A stretch of DNA of 64,000 nt from Frondihabitans sp. PAMC 28766 (GTDB taxonomy: Bacteria; Actinomycetota; Actinomycetes; Actinomycetales; Microbacteriaceae). The notes beneath the pieces are model-generated. The model was not told where the DNA came from and ran no database searches. It saw only the letters and a program-made list of their open reading frames with translations. The position numbers and the translations under genes are program-made. Below, piece by piece: positions 54,167-62,939 of this stretch. Location of the stretch: the NCBI RefSeq assembly GCF_001577365.1, contig NZ_CP014513.1, positions 992,001 through 1,056,000 on the forward strand, given 5' to 3'. Positions within the stretch are counted from its first letter, which is position 1, and every line of letters starts with the position of its first letter.

Positions 54167-54808
54167 ATGACTTCGGATCGGGTGCGCAGCGACAGCGCCA
54201 CCCGGCTGGCCGGCAGGCTGACGAAGTGGAACGACGACCGCGGGTTCGGCTTCGTCACGACCCCCGGCAGCACCGCCGTGTTCGTGCACGCCTCGGCGTT
54301 CGGGCCGGGGGCCGAGCGGCCGCGGGTCGGCGACGCGGTGACGTACGAGCTCGGTGCAGGGCAGGACGGGCGGCCCCGGGCCGTCGACGCGCGCACACCC
54401 GGCGCGCCGGTGGCTTCGGTCGTGGTGCGGAGGCGGCAGTCGCGGGCCGCTCTCGCCGTCGTGATCCTGTTCGCGGTGCTCTTCGCCGTGATGATCGGGC
54501 TGCGGCCCTTCCCGCTCTGGGGGCTCGCGCTCTATGCCGGGATGAGTGTCGTCGCGGTGATCCTCTACGCGCAGGACAAACGGGCGGCGCAGGCCGGCAA
54601 GTGGCGGGTGCCCGAGTCGACGCTGCTCGCCGTCGGGCTGATCGGCGGGTGGCCGGGCGCCGTCGTCGCGCAGCAGGTGCTGCGGCACAAGACGAAGAAG
54701 CCGAGCTTCAGGATCCGCTTCTGGGGCACGGTCGCCCTGAACGTGGCGATCTTCATCGCGCTCGTGCTCTTTCGGCGGCAGTGGCTCGAGGTCGTCGGGC
54801 TCGGCTGA
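54167..54808 (+). CDS. cold-shock domain plus DUF1294 membrane protein
   Basis: A 213-residue fusion. Residues about 10-75 are a cold-shock domain with the RNA-binding motifs GRLTKWNDDRGFGFVTT and VFVHASAF. Then follow an Arg-rich hinge and about four transmembrane helices of DUF1294, including LYAQDKRAAQAGKWRVPESTLL. This fusion is common in bacteria; its role is unknown. ATG 54167 is chosen because TACCCT (54155-54160) sits 6 bases upstream; ATG 54146 would add seven residues. Confidence 0.85.
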   Translation: MTSDRVRSDSATRLAGRLTKWNDDRGFGFVTTPGSTAVFVHASAFGPGAERPRVGDAVTYELGAGQDGRPRAVDARTPGAPVASVVVRRRQSRAALAVVILFAVLFAVMIGLRPFPLWGLALYAGMSVVAVILYAQDKRAAQAGKWRVPESTLLAVGLIGGWPGAVVAQQVLRHKTKKPSFRIRFWGTVALNVAIFIALVLFRRQWLEVVGLG

Positions 54809-54900
54809 GAGCGCCCGCCTGGCTGCCAAGGCCCAGGATTCCGGCCATGCCCCCAGCGCCGCGGCGCTGGGAGGTCGGCCGAAAGCCGGGGTGTCGCCGC

Positions 54901-56592
54901 TCAGAGCGTCGCCGCGAGCGACCGCCCGACGCTGCGCCCGGTGAAGAGACACCCGGCGAGGAAGGTGCCCTCGAGCGCGTTGTAGCCGTGCGCGCCGCCG
55001 CCACCGAAGCCGGCCGCCTCGCCTGCGGCGTACAGCCCCGGCACCGTCGACCCGGAGGCGTCGAGCACCCGCCCCGCGAGGTCGGTCTGCAGCCCGCCGA
55101 GCGACTTGCGCGTCAGCACGTGCAGCCGCACCGCGATCAGCGGGCCGTATGAAGGGTCGAGGATGCGATGGGGCGTCGCCACGCGCGTCAGCCGGTCGGC
55201 GAGATACCGCCGCGCGTTGTGGATGCCGACCACCTGCTGATCCTTCGAGAACCGGTTGTCGATCTCGGCGTCGCGATCCTGGATCTGCGACTCGAGCAGC
55301 CTGGCGTCGATGAGGGGCGCGCCCGAGGCCGACGGGCCCGTGAGCGCATTCATGCCGTCGACGAGCTCGCCGATCGTCGAGGCCTCGACGAAGTCGACCC
55401 CGTGCTCTTGGAACGCCGCGATCGGCGCGGGCGCGCCGGCGCCGAGGCGGCCGCGCAGCAGCAGCTTCAGGTCGTGGTGCGTGATGTCGGGGTTCTGCTC
55501 GGAGCCCGACAGCGCGAACTCCTTCTCGATCATGGTCTGGGTGAGCACGAACCACGAGTGGTCGAACTCCGCGATGTCGGGTGTCGTGCGGAGCAGCTTC
55601 AACGTGCCGAGAGTGTCGTAGCCGGGCAGCCCCGGCGCGGGCAGCCGCCGCCCGAGCGCGTCGAACCACATCGGCGAGGGGCCGGGCAGGATCCTGATCG
55701 CGTGGCCCGGCCAGATCGGGTTCCAGTTGACGATGCCCTCGGTGTAGTGCCACATGCGGTCGCGGTTGACGAGGCGTGCTCCGCCTCGCTCGGCGATCTC
55801 CAGCATCCTGCCGTCGACGTGCTCGGGCACACCCGTCACCATCGTGCGCGGTGGGGTGCCGAGGCGCTCGGGCCACCAGCGGCGCACGAGGTCGTGGTCG
55901 CCGCCGATGCCGCCCGAGGCGACGACGACCGCCTGGCCGTGCAGTTCGAAGTCTGCGACGACGTCGCGGTTGGTCGGGGCGCCGCGGGGCGCCGGATCCT
56001 GGGCCAAGACACTGCCCGAGACGCCCGTCACGACCCCGTCCGTCACGATGAGGTCGTCGACGCGATGCCGGAAGAGCAGCCTGACCCGGCCCGCATCCGC
56101 GGCCTCCCGTGCGCGGCGGGCGAACGGCTCCGACACCCCCGTGCCCGTGCCCCACGGCACGTGGAAGCGCGGCACCGAGTTGCCGTGGCCGGACGCCCGG
56201 CCATCGCCGCGCTCGGCCCAACCGACGAGCGGCGTGAACTTCACACCCTGCTCTTCGATCCACGGCCGCGCGTCGCTGGCGGCGAACTCGACGAACGCGC
56301 GACCGGCCCGGGCCGCCCACTCGTCTTCGGGGTGCTCGCCGCTGAGGCGATCCCACTGGGCCGACCCCTGCCAGTCCTGCCAGGCGAGATCGAAGCTGTC
56401 GCGCACTCGGAAGCGGCGCTGCTGCGGGGTGTCGACCAAGAACAGGCCGCCGAGCGACCAGAACGCCTGCCCGCCGAGGCCCCGCGAGCTCTCCTGCTCG
56501 ACGATGGTGACGCGGTGCCCGGCTCGCACCAACTCGGCCGTGGCGACGAGCCCGGCGAGCCCGCCGCCGATCACGATGACGTCGGTGTCCAT
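54901..56592 (-). CDS. FAD-binding dehydrogenase (fumarate reductase/KstD-like)
   Basis: A 563-residue flavoprotein. The FAD dinucleotide site is DVIVIGGGLAGLVATAELVRAGHRVTIVEQE; AVVVASGGIGG lies mid-protein; the C-terminal FAD contact is VPGLYAAGEAAGFGGGGAHGYNALEG. It probably dehydrogenates or reduces a CH-CH bond in a ketosteroid-like or small organic acid substrate, unknown here. TAGGCT 6 bases before ATG suggests its own leaderless transcript, though it lies 32 bp after the fdhF-like gene on the same strand. Confidence 0.88.
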   Translation of the reverse strand: MDTDVIVIGGGLAGLVATAELVRAGHRVTIVEQESSRGLGGQAFWSLGGLFLVDTPQQRRFRVRDSFDLAWQDWQGSAQWDRLSGEHPEDEWAARAGRAFVEFAASDARPWIEEQGVKFTPLVGWAERGDGRASGHGNSVPRFHVPWGTGTGVSEPFARRAREAADAGRVRLLFRHRVDDLIVTDGVVTGVSGSVLAQDPAPRGAPTNRDVVADFELHGQAVVVASGGIGGDHDLVRRWWPERLGTPPRTMVTGVPEHVDGRMLEIAERGGARLVNRDRMWHYTEGIVNWNPIWPGHAIRILPGPSPMWFDALGRRLPAPGLPGYDTLGTLKLLRTTPDIAEFDHSWFVLTQTMIEKEFALSGSEQNPDITHHDLKLLLRGRLGAGAPAPIAAFQEHGVDFVEASTIGELVDGMNALTGPSASGAPLIDARLLESQIQDRDAEIDNRFSKDQQVVGIHNARRYLADRLTRVATPHRILDPSYGPLIAVRLHVLTRKSLGGLQTDLAGRVLDASGSTVPGLYAAGEAAGFGGGGAHGYNALEGTFLAGCLFTGRSVGRSLAATL

Positions 56593-56624
56593 GAGTCGAG
56601 CCTAGACACCCGAGAGCCGGCAGG

Positions 56625-58946
56625 TCAGGCGGGCGCGGGCACCGCCGCCTTCTCGAGCCGCACGAGGATCGCCTTCGAGACGGGAGTGTTGCTGCGGAGG
56701 GCTGCGTGGTCGAGGGGGATGAGCACGTTCGCCTCGGGGAAGTAGGCGGCGGCGCACCCCCTGGCCGTCGGGTACGACACGACGCGGTAGTCGCGCAGAA
56801 CGCGCTCGACGTCGTCCGTCCACTCGCTGAACACGTCGACCCGGTCGCCGTCGGCGAGGCCGAGCTCGGCGAGGTCGTCGGGGTTGACGAAGACGACCTC
56901 GCGGCCCTTCTTGATGCCGCGATAGCGGTCGTTGAGGCTGTAGATCGTGGTGTTGTACTGGTCGTGCGAGCGCAGCGTCTGCAGCAGGAGGCGGCCTTCG
57001 GGGCGCTGGACGTGCTCGAGCTCGTTGACGGTGATCATGGCCTTGCCGGTCTCCGTCGGGAAGGTGCGCGAGTCACGCGGGCCGTTCGGCAGGACGAAGC
57101 CGTCGCGGCTGCGCACGCGGGTGCGGTAGTCGCCGAAGCCCGGCACGACGCGGCTGATGTGGTCGCGGATGACGTCGTAGTCGTCTTCCATCGCCTGCCA
57201 GTCGATGCCGGCGGGGTCGCCGCCCGGGCGGTCCTGGAGGGTCGCTCGCGCCAGGTGGCAGACGATCGCGACCTCCGAGAGGAGGTTCGGCGCGACCGGG
57301 GGCACCTGGCCGTGGCTGCCGTGCACCGAGCAGACGGTGTCTTCGACCGAGACGAACTGCGGCCCGGCCTTCTGGATGTCGATCTCGGTGCGCCCCATGG
57401 TGGGCAGGATCAGCGCCTCCCGGCCGACGACCGCGTGCGACCGGTTGAGCTTGGTGGAGACCTGCACGGTCATCTCGGTGCCGCGGAAGGCCTTCTCGGC
57501 GAGTTGTGTGTCCGAGATCGCGGCGACGAGGTTGCCGCCCATGCCCATCCAGAACTTGATGTCGCCGCGCTGCATGGCCTTGATGCCGTCGAGGGCGTCG
57601 ACGCCGTGCTCGCGCGGCGGGTCGAAGTGGAACTCCGTCTGGAGCGCGTCCAGGAAGCTGTCGGGCATCTGCTCCCAGACGCCCATCGTGCGGTCGCCCT
57701 GCACGTTGCTGTGGCCGCGGATCGGCGAGGCGCCCGCACCCGGCTTGCCGATGTTGCCTCGCAGCAGCAGGAGGTTGACGATCTCCTTGATCGTGTCGAC
57801 GGCCTTGCGGTGCTGGGTGATGCCCATGGCCCAGGTGATGATGACGCGGTCGGCGGTGATGTAGCGCTCGGCCAGCTCGTCGATCTCGGTCTGCGAGAGA
57901 CCGGTCGCGAGCAGCACCTCGTCGTCGTCGACCGCCGCGATGTGCGCTCTGAACTCGTCGAGCCCCGAGGTGTGCTCGTCGATGAAGGTGTGGTCGAGCA
58001 CGGTGCCGGGGTGCTTCGCCTCGGCCGCGAGCACCCGCTTCGAGACCGCCTGCAGCAGGGCCATGTCGCCGCCCAACCTGATCTGCACGAACTGATCGGC
58101 GATGTCGGTGCCTCGCCCCGCGATGCCGCGAACGGTCTGCGGGTTCTTGTAGCGCCTCAGCCCTGCCTCGGGCAGCGGGTTGACGGCGACGATGGCGGCG
58201 CCCTTCCGCTTGGCGTCTTCGAGGGCCGTCAGCATCCGCGGGTGGTTCGTGCCGGGGTTCTGCCCCATCACGATGATGAGGTCGCTCTCTTCGAAGTCGT
58301 CGTAGGCGATGGTCGACTTGCCGATGCCGAGCGTCTCGGACATCGCGGTGCCCGTCGACTCGTGGCACATGTTCGAGCAGTCGGGGAGGTTGTTCGTGCC
58401 GAACGCGCGGACGAAGAGCTGGTACGCGAACGCCGCTTCGTTCGACGTTCGCCCGGACGTGTAGAAGGAGGCCTCGTCGGGGCTGTCCAGCGAGTTCAGC
58501 TTGTCGCCGATGATCCTGAACGCCTTGTTCCAACTGACCGGCTCGTAGTGGTCGCTGTCGGCAGCCTTGTAGGCCGGCGTCGTGATGCGGCCCTGCATGC
58601 CGAGCCAGTACTCGCTCTTCTCGAGCAGGTCGTCGATCGAGTGCTCGCCCCAGAACGTGTCGGGCACCAGCACCGGGTTGGCCTCCCAGGTGACGGCCTT
58701 GGCGCCGTTCTCGCAGAACTCGGCGACCTTGCGGTGGTTCGGGTCGGGCCAGGCGCAGCTCATGCAGTCGAAGCCGTCTTTCTGGTTGAGCGACGTCATC
58801 AGCTTCACGGTGCGGGCGAGGCCGAGCTGCTTGATCGCGGGCTCCATCGAGTGGAGCACGCCGGGCATGCCGGCCGCCCAGTCTCGGGGTTCGCCGACAG
58901 TGAGGTCGTCGTCGTTGACGTCGTCGATGGGAGGCTTCTCGGTCAT
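56625..58946 (-). CDS. FdhF/YdeP-family molybdopterin oxidoreductase
   Basis: A 773-residue molybdoenzyme large subunit (bis-MGD). The N-terminal CxxC in [13 protein letters not shown] replaces the four-Cys iron-sulfur motif of true formate dehydrogenases. Later blocks include [49 protein letters not shown] and a C-terminal MGD-binding beta barrel ([24 protein letters not shown]). The substrate is unknown; formate is possible. ATGA overlap with fdhD couples them. No separate electron-transfer subunit is nearby. Confidence 0.9.
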   Translation of the reverse strand: MTEKPPIDDVNDDDLTVGEPRDWAAGMPGVLHSMEPAIKQLGLARTVKLMTSLNQKDGFDCMSCAWPDPNHRKVAEFCENGAKAVTWEANPVLVPDTFWGEHSIDDLLEKSEYWLGMQGRITTPAYKAADSDHYEPVSWNKAFRIIGDKLNSLDSPDEASFYTSGRTSNEAAFAYQLFVRAFGTNNLPDCSNMCHESTGTAMSETLGIGKSTIAYDDFEESDLIIVMGQNPGTNHPRMLTALEDAKRKGAAIVAVNPLPEAGLRRYKNPQTVRGIAGRGTDIADQFVQIRLGGDMALLQAVSKRVLAAEAKHPGTVLDHTFIDEHTSGLDEFRAHIAAVDDDEVLLATGLSQTEIDELAERYITADRVIITWAMGITQHRKAVDTIKEIVNLLLLRGNIGKPGAGASPIRGHSNVQGDRTMGVWEQMPDSFLDALQTEFHFDPPREHGVDALDGIKAMQRGDIKFWMGMGGNLVAAISDTQLAEKAFRGTEMTVQVSTKLNRSHAVVGREALILPTMGRTEIDIQKAGPQFVSVEDTVCSVHGSHGQVPPVAPNLLSEVAIVCHLARATLQDRPGGDPAGIDWQAMEDDYDVIRDHISRVVPGFGDYRTRVRSRDGFVLPNGPRDSRTFPTETGKAMITVNELEHVQRPEGRLLLQTLRSHDQYNTTIYSLNDRYRGIKKGREVVFVNPDDLAELGLADGDRVDVFSEWTDDVERVLRDYRVVSYPTARGCAAAYFPEANVLIPLDHAALRSNTPVSKAILVRLEKAAVPAPA

Positions 58947-59896
58947 GATGCTGTTCCGATCGTGAGCGGCTCGGGGGACTCTGCGGGTGCGGGTGCGGGT
59001 GCGTGCGCGGCTGCGGGCGTTGAGGCGTCGGCGGCGTCTGCGGCGGTGGCAGTATCGAGGATCCGGTCGGGCCGCGAGTAGACGACCATGCTGCTGCCGC
59101 GCAAGAAGCCGACGATGGTCACGCCCACCTCGGTCGCCAGGTCGACGGCGAGCGATGACGGGGCAGAGACCGCGGCGAGCACCGGGATTCCCGCCATCGA
59201 CGCCTTCTGGGTGAGCTCGAAGCTCGCCCGGCCCGAGACCATCAGTACCATGCCCGTCAGGGGCAGGAGGTTCTCGCGGATCGCCCAGCCCACGACCTTG
59301 TCGACCGCGTTGTGGCGCCCCACATCTTCGCGCAGCACCAGCATCCGTCCCGTGCGCCCGTCGAAGAGGGCGGCGGCGTGAAGCCCGCCGGTCTTCTCGA
59401 AGACGTCCTGGCCCTGTCGCAGGGCCTCGGGGAAGGTGGCGAGAAGCGCAGGATCGACGACCAGCGGATCGTGCAGGACGGCGTGCTGTGAGCTCGTGCG
59501 CACCGCGTCGATGGACGCCTTGCCGCACAGCCCGCACGAGCTCGTCGTGTAGAACGCCCGCTCGAGACTCGGGTCGGGAGCCGGCACGCCCGGCGCGAGC
59601 GTGACGTCGAGCACGTTGTAGGTGTTCAGGCCTTCGTCGGTCGCGCCCGCGCAATAGCGCGCGGCGATGAACTCGTCTCCGGTCGAGATGACGCCCTCCG
59701 AGACGAGGAAGCCTCCGGCGAGGTCGAAGTCGTTGCCGGGCGTGCGCATCGTGATGGCGAGAGCCTGGCCGCCGACGCGGATCTCCAGCGGCTCTTCGAC
59801 GGCGAGCGTGTCCATCGTGATCCTGCGATCCGCGTCGTGGGTGCCGTCGGCGACCCTCACGCGGGTGATCGGCTTGCGAGCCGTGATTCGTCCCAT
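58943..59896 (-). CDS. fdhD: formate dehydrogenase accessory protein FdhD
   Basis: A 317-residue sulfurtransferase that passes sulfur from a desulfurase to the molybdenum cofactor of FdhF-type enzymes. The catalytic pair is in [58 protein letters not shown] and [13 protein letters not shown] are family blocks. An Ala/Pro-rich C-terminal tail of about 35 residues is extra. The stop overlaps the fdhF-like start, so their products are made together. Confidence 0.95.
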   Translation of the reverse strand: MGRITARKPITRVRVADGTHDADRRITMDTLAVEEPLEIRVGGQALAITMRTPGNDFDLAGGFLVSEGVISTGDEFIAARYCAGATDEGLNTYNVLDVTLAPGVPAPDPSLERAFYTTSSCGLCGKASIDAVRTSSQHAVLHDPLVVDPALLATFPEALRQGQDVFEKTGGLHAAALFDGRTGRMLVLREDVGRHNAVDKVVGWAIRENLLPLTGMVLMVSGRASFELTQKASMAGIPVLAAVSAPSSLAVDLATEVGVTIVGFLRGSSMVVYSRPDRILDTATAADAADASTPAAAHAPAPAPAESPEPLTIGTAS

Positions 59897-59945
59897 CCTG
59901 AGGGTCTACCACGCAGCCCTGCGAGCGGCAACGGCTTGCGCGCAG

Positions 59946-61133
59946 TCACCACGGCAGGGCGAGCGACGGCACGACCGAGCCGGCGGCTGCACCCCCCTGA
60001 GGCACGACCAGAAGGCCGTCCGCGTCGGCGAGACCGCGCAGCATCGCCGCGGACTGCCGTTCGGCCGGCACGGCGCCGTCGGGTGTCGACCGGTAGGCGA
60101 CGACGAGCGAGCCGACGCGGTCGTGGGCGATGTCGACGGCCGTGACCACGTCGTCGACCGTGCCGAGGGGTCGACCGAGCAGACCGTCGACGAGCGGCCG
60201 GCCGAGCACGACGAGCCCGACGAGAGCGGCCATCGGGTTGCCGGGCAGGCACAGGTGCAGCGCCCCGCCCCGCCGGGCAACGATGATCGGGTGGCCCGGG
60301 CGCATGGCGACACGGTCGACCACCAACTCGGCGCCGAGCCGCGCGAGCGCCGCCCGGACGTGATCGGTGCTGCTGCCGGCCGTCCCGCCTGTGCTGATGA
60401 GCAGATCGAGGTCGGGCCGGTCGAAGGCGGCGAACGTGGCGTCGAGATCGTCGGGCACCCGCGCGACCGACACGGGGTCGGCCCCGAGCGACCGCAGGAT
60501 GCCGGGCACCTGCGGGGTGAACACGTCGCGCACCGTGCCCGGCCGGGGCACCCCGGAGGCGACGATCTCGTCTCCCAGCATGGCGAGCCCGGCTCGTGGC
60601 CGCCCGACCACCGTCAGCTCGTCGAGACCCGCCACGGCGGCCAGCGCCACTCTCGGCGGCGTGAGGAGCGTGCCCGCGGTCAGGAGGAGGTCGCCGGTGC
60701 GCACCTCTTCACCCGCCCGGCGGATGTGTCGCCGGGGCCCGGGCGCCCGTGGGTCGTGCGGCTGGGCCACCAGGCGGCCGCCGTCGACCAGACCCTCCTC
60801 GGATCGCAGGACGGCGTCCGTGCCGGGCGGAACGGGAGCGCCGGTGGTGACCGCGCGCGCCATGCCGGGTTCGAGGGGGGATGCCACCGGCACGGAGCTG
60901 GCGACGAGAGCCCCGCCCAGCGTCCACGGGCCGGGGCCTGCGGTCGCCCAGCCGTCCATGGCCGACGCGTCAGCACCCGGCACATCGCTCGGCGAGACGG
61001 CGTGGGTGGCGAGAGTGCGCGACAGGGCCTCCGACAGAGGGACGACCTCCGAGGCGCGCGCAGCAGAGCCGGCGCTCTCTCGGCCCGCAGAGTACGCGAC
61101 CTCGCGGGCACGCGCCCAGTCGAGCGCCGTCAC
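59946..61133 (-). CDS. moeA: molybdopterin molybdenumtransferase MoeA
   Basis: A 395-residue enzyme that inserts molybdate into adenylated molybdopterin. Markers: VPGADASAMDGWA (domain III), TTGAPVPPGTDAVLRSEEG, DLLISTGGTAGSSTDHVRAAL (MoCF domain), MRPGHPIIV and CLPGNPMAALVG. The length is close to typical. The start overlaps the DUF6457 stop. Together with mobA and fdhD it forms a cofactor-maturation set for the FdhF-like enzyme. Confidence 0.95.
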   Translation of the reverse strand: MTALDWARAREVAYSAGRESAGSAARASEVVPLSEALSRTLATHAVSPSDVPGADASAMDGWATAGPGPWTLGGALVASSVPVASPLEPGMARAVTTGAPVPPGTDAVLRSEEGLVDGGRLVAQPHDPRAPGPRRHIRRAGEEVRTGDLLLTAGTLLTPPRVALAAVAGLDELTVVGRPRAGLAMLGDEIVASGVPRPGTVRDVFTPQVPGILRSLGADPVSVARVPDDLDATFAAFDRPDLDLLISTGGTAGSSTDHVRAALARLGAELVVDRVAMRPGHPIIVARRGGALHLCLPGNPMAALVGLVVLGRPLVDGLLGRPLGTVDDVVTAVDIAHDRVGSLVVAYRSTPDGAVPAERQSAAMLRGLADADGLLVVPQGGAAAGSVVPSLALPW

Positions 61134-61420
61134 TTCGAGGGCGCCGACGCGTCGTCCTCCGGCGGTGTCGCGGTGGCAGTGGCGAGGAGGGACGCGGTGG
61201 CGGTCGCGCGAGTCACGGCATCGGAGCCACCGCCCGAGAGCCCCGCGGCGTAGCCGACCAGGAAGGTCGTGAGCGGCGCCGCCGGGCGGGCAACGCCGTG
61301 CGCCGCGTCACGTGCCAGATCGAGGACGGCTGCGACGTCGACCTCGAAGTCGGCGGGGAGGTGGAGGGCTCGAGCGAGCCGGTCGGCCCAGGCGTCGAGG
61401 TCGGAGGGGGAGTCGGTCAT
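61130..61420 (-). CDS. DUF6457 protein
   Basis: A 96-residue helical protein of the small family often placed beside actinobacterial mobA/moeA genes: LDAWADRLARALHLPADFEVDVAAVLDLARDAAHGVARPAAPLTTFLVGYAAGL. Probably an accessory to molybdenum cofactor synthesis, by context only. ATG 61420 is used; TTG 61432 overlapping the mobA stop (TTGA) would add four residues. Its end overlaps moeA. Confidence 0.78.
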   Translation of the reverse strand: MTDSPSDLDAWADRLARALHLPADFEVDVAAVLDLARDAAHGVARPAAPLTTFLVGYAAGLSGGGSDAVTRATATASLLATATATPPEDDASAPSK

Positions 61421-61428
61421 GGGTCCAC

Positions 61429-62055
61429 TCAACCAGTCGCGCCGGGCAGGCCGTCGAGCGACGCGGGGCGGGTGACGCCGAGACGGCGGAGATCATCAGG
61501 CGTGTCGACGTCGTCGACGAGCTCGGAGGCGACCGCGACCTCCGCGAGCCGGAGCCCGGCGAGAAGCCGACGCATGGACGCGTCGACCGGATCGAACCCG
61601 TCGAGAGCCTCGCGCACGGCGCCGGCGCGATAGATCGCGAGCAGCGGCTGCCGACGGCCGCCGTCGTCGACGGCGATGCAGCCGTCCGTCTCCGGGAGGT
61701 CGGAGAAGGCTCGCAGGATCACGGCCACGGCGTCGGCCACACGCGGCATGTCGCACGCCAGGACGAGCACGAACGGCGCCGTCGAGCGGGCCTCGTCGAG
61801 CGTACGCAGACCTGCTGCGAGAGCGGAGGCGGGGCCCGACCATGGCGGATCCTCGCGCGTGATCACGAGGCCGGGCCGCAGGACGGCATCGGGCAGGGCG
61901 CCGACGACCACCCGCGTCGTGGCATCCTGCGCCGCCTCGATGCTGCGTTCGAGGAGCGTCTGACCGTCGGCGACCAGGGCGGTCTTGTCGCCGCCGCCGA
62001 GTCGGGACGCGCGACCGCCGGCCAAGAGGATCGCGTCGAACTCGATCTCGCTCAT
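61429..62055 (-). CDS. mobA: molybdenum cofactor guanylyltransferase MobA
   Basis: A 208-residue nucleotidyltransferase that adds GMP to molybdopterin. It shows ILLAGGRASRLGGGDKTAL (GTP-binding loop, Lys), LVLACDMPRVADAV (metal-binding Asp) and DVDTPDDLRRLG at the end. First gene of the minus-strand molybdoenzyme operon; TAGACA 6 bases before ATG fits a leaderless promoter. Assigned MobA rather than another NTP transferase by context. Confidence 0.9.
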   Translation of the reverse strand: MSEIEFDAILLAGGRASRLGGGDKTALVADGQTLLERSIEAAQDATTRVVVGALPDAVLRPGLVITREDPPWSGPASALAAGLRTLDEARSTAPFVLVLACDMPRVADAVAVILRAFSDLPETDGCIAVDDGGRRQPLLAIYRAGAVREALDGFDPVDASMRRLLAGLRLAEVAVASELVDDVDTPDDLRRLGVTRPASLDGLPGATG

Positions 62056-62190
62056 CCGCCCTGTCTACTCGGCCGGGCACTAGCGTGAGAGACGCCCGGA
62101 CGACCCGCCGGGCCACAACCCCACAACCCTCTCGCTCGTCGGCCCGCCGGCTTCGTCGGCGACGCCTGCGCGCGCGCCGCAGGAGACCCC

Positions 62191-62937
62191 GTGCCCGCAC
62201 ACACCGGCCGATCAGCCGACCCCGCCACGATCACCGAGGTCGCGCCCGGCGTCCACTTCGTCGAGGGGCCTGCCTCCGGCTGGACGACGCTCGTCGGCCC
62301 CGACAGCGTCAGCCTGATCGACGCCGGCTACCCGGGCGATCTGCCCCTGGTGCTCGACACCCTCGAGACCCTCGCGCCTGGTCTTCCCGTCGAGACGATC
62401 GCGATCACCCACGGGCATTCCGACCACACCGGCGGCGTGCGCGGGCTGCTCGAGCGCTGGCCCGACGCCCGGGTCGTCGCGGCGGCCGACGAGCTGCCGA
62501 ACATCCGACGCGAGGTCATCTACCAGGTGGGGGTGCCGCAGATCCTGCCACACCTCTGGAAACCGCGGTTCGTCGCGTGGGTGCGGCACGCGATCCAGGC
62601 GGGCGGTCTTGCCGACGTCGCCATCTCGAATCCTGACGCCTGGGTCTCGGGGGAGGCGCTGACGCTGAGCGGCCATGAGGTCGTGCCGCAGCTGACCCCC
62701 GGGCACACCCCGGGGCACTCCGCCTACCTCCTGCCCGCGGCGAACGCGGTGGCCACCGGCGACGCGCTCGTGACCGGGCACGCCGTGTCGAAGCAGCACG
62801 GGCCGCAGCCGATCCACCCCATGTTCGACCACGACCACGACCTCGCCCTCGAGACCTTCGCCGCGATCAACGGGCAGTGGCGCGGGCTCTCGCTGCTGCC
62901 GGGGCACGGGCCGCTGCTCGTGCGAACCGCCCGCTAG
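62191..62937 (+). CDS. metallo-beta-lactamase-fold hydrolase
   Basis: A 248-residue MBL-fold enzyme. The metal site motif THGHSDHTGG (HxHxDH) is intact, with LTPGHTPGHSAYLL, ATGDALVTG (bridging Asp) and LLPGHGPLL. Probably a glyoxalase II-like or lactonase-like hydrolase; the substrate is unknown. GTG 62191 is the first in-frame start before VAPGVHFVEGP. The stop is 2 bp before the next start. Confidence 0.88.
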   Translation: MPAHTGRSADPATITEVAPGVHFVEGPASGWTTLVGPDSVSLIDAGYPGDLPLVLDTLETLAPGLPVETIAITHGHSDHTGGVRGLLERWPDARVVAAADELPNIRREVIYQVGVPQILPHLWKPRFVAWVRHAIQAGGLADVAISNPDAWVSGEALTLSGHEVVPQLTPGHTPGHSAYLLPAANAVATGDALVTGHAVSKQHGPQPIHPMFDHDHDLALETFAAINGQWRGLSLLPGHGPLLVRTAR

Positions 62938-62939
62938 CC

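Noticed and set aside
56706..59081. A 791-codon plus-strand frame opposite the FdhF-like gene
   Set aside because: It is a shadow of the minus-strand molybdoenzyme, with the same Val/Asp/Arg-rich composition as other antisense frames in the window.
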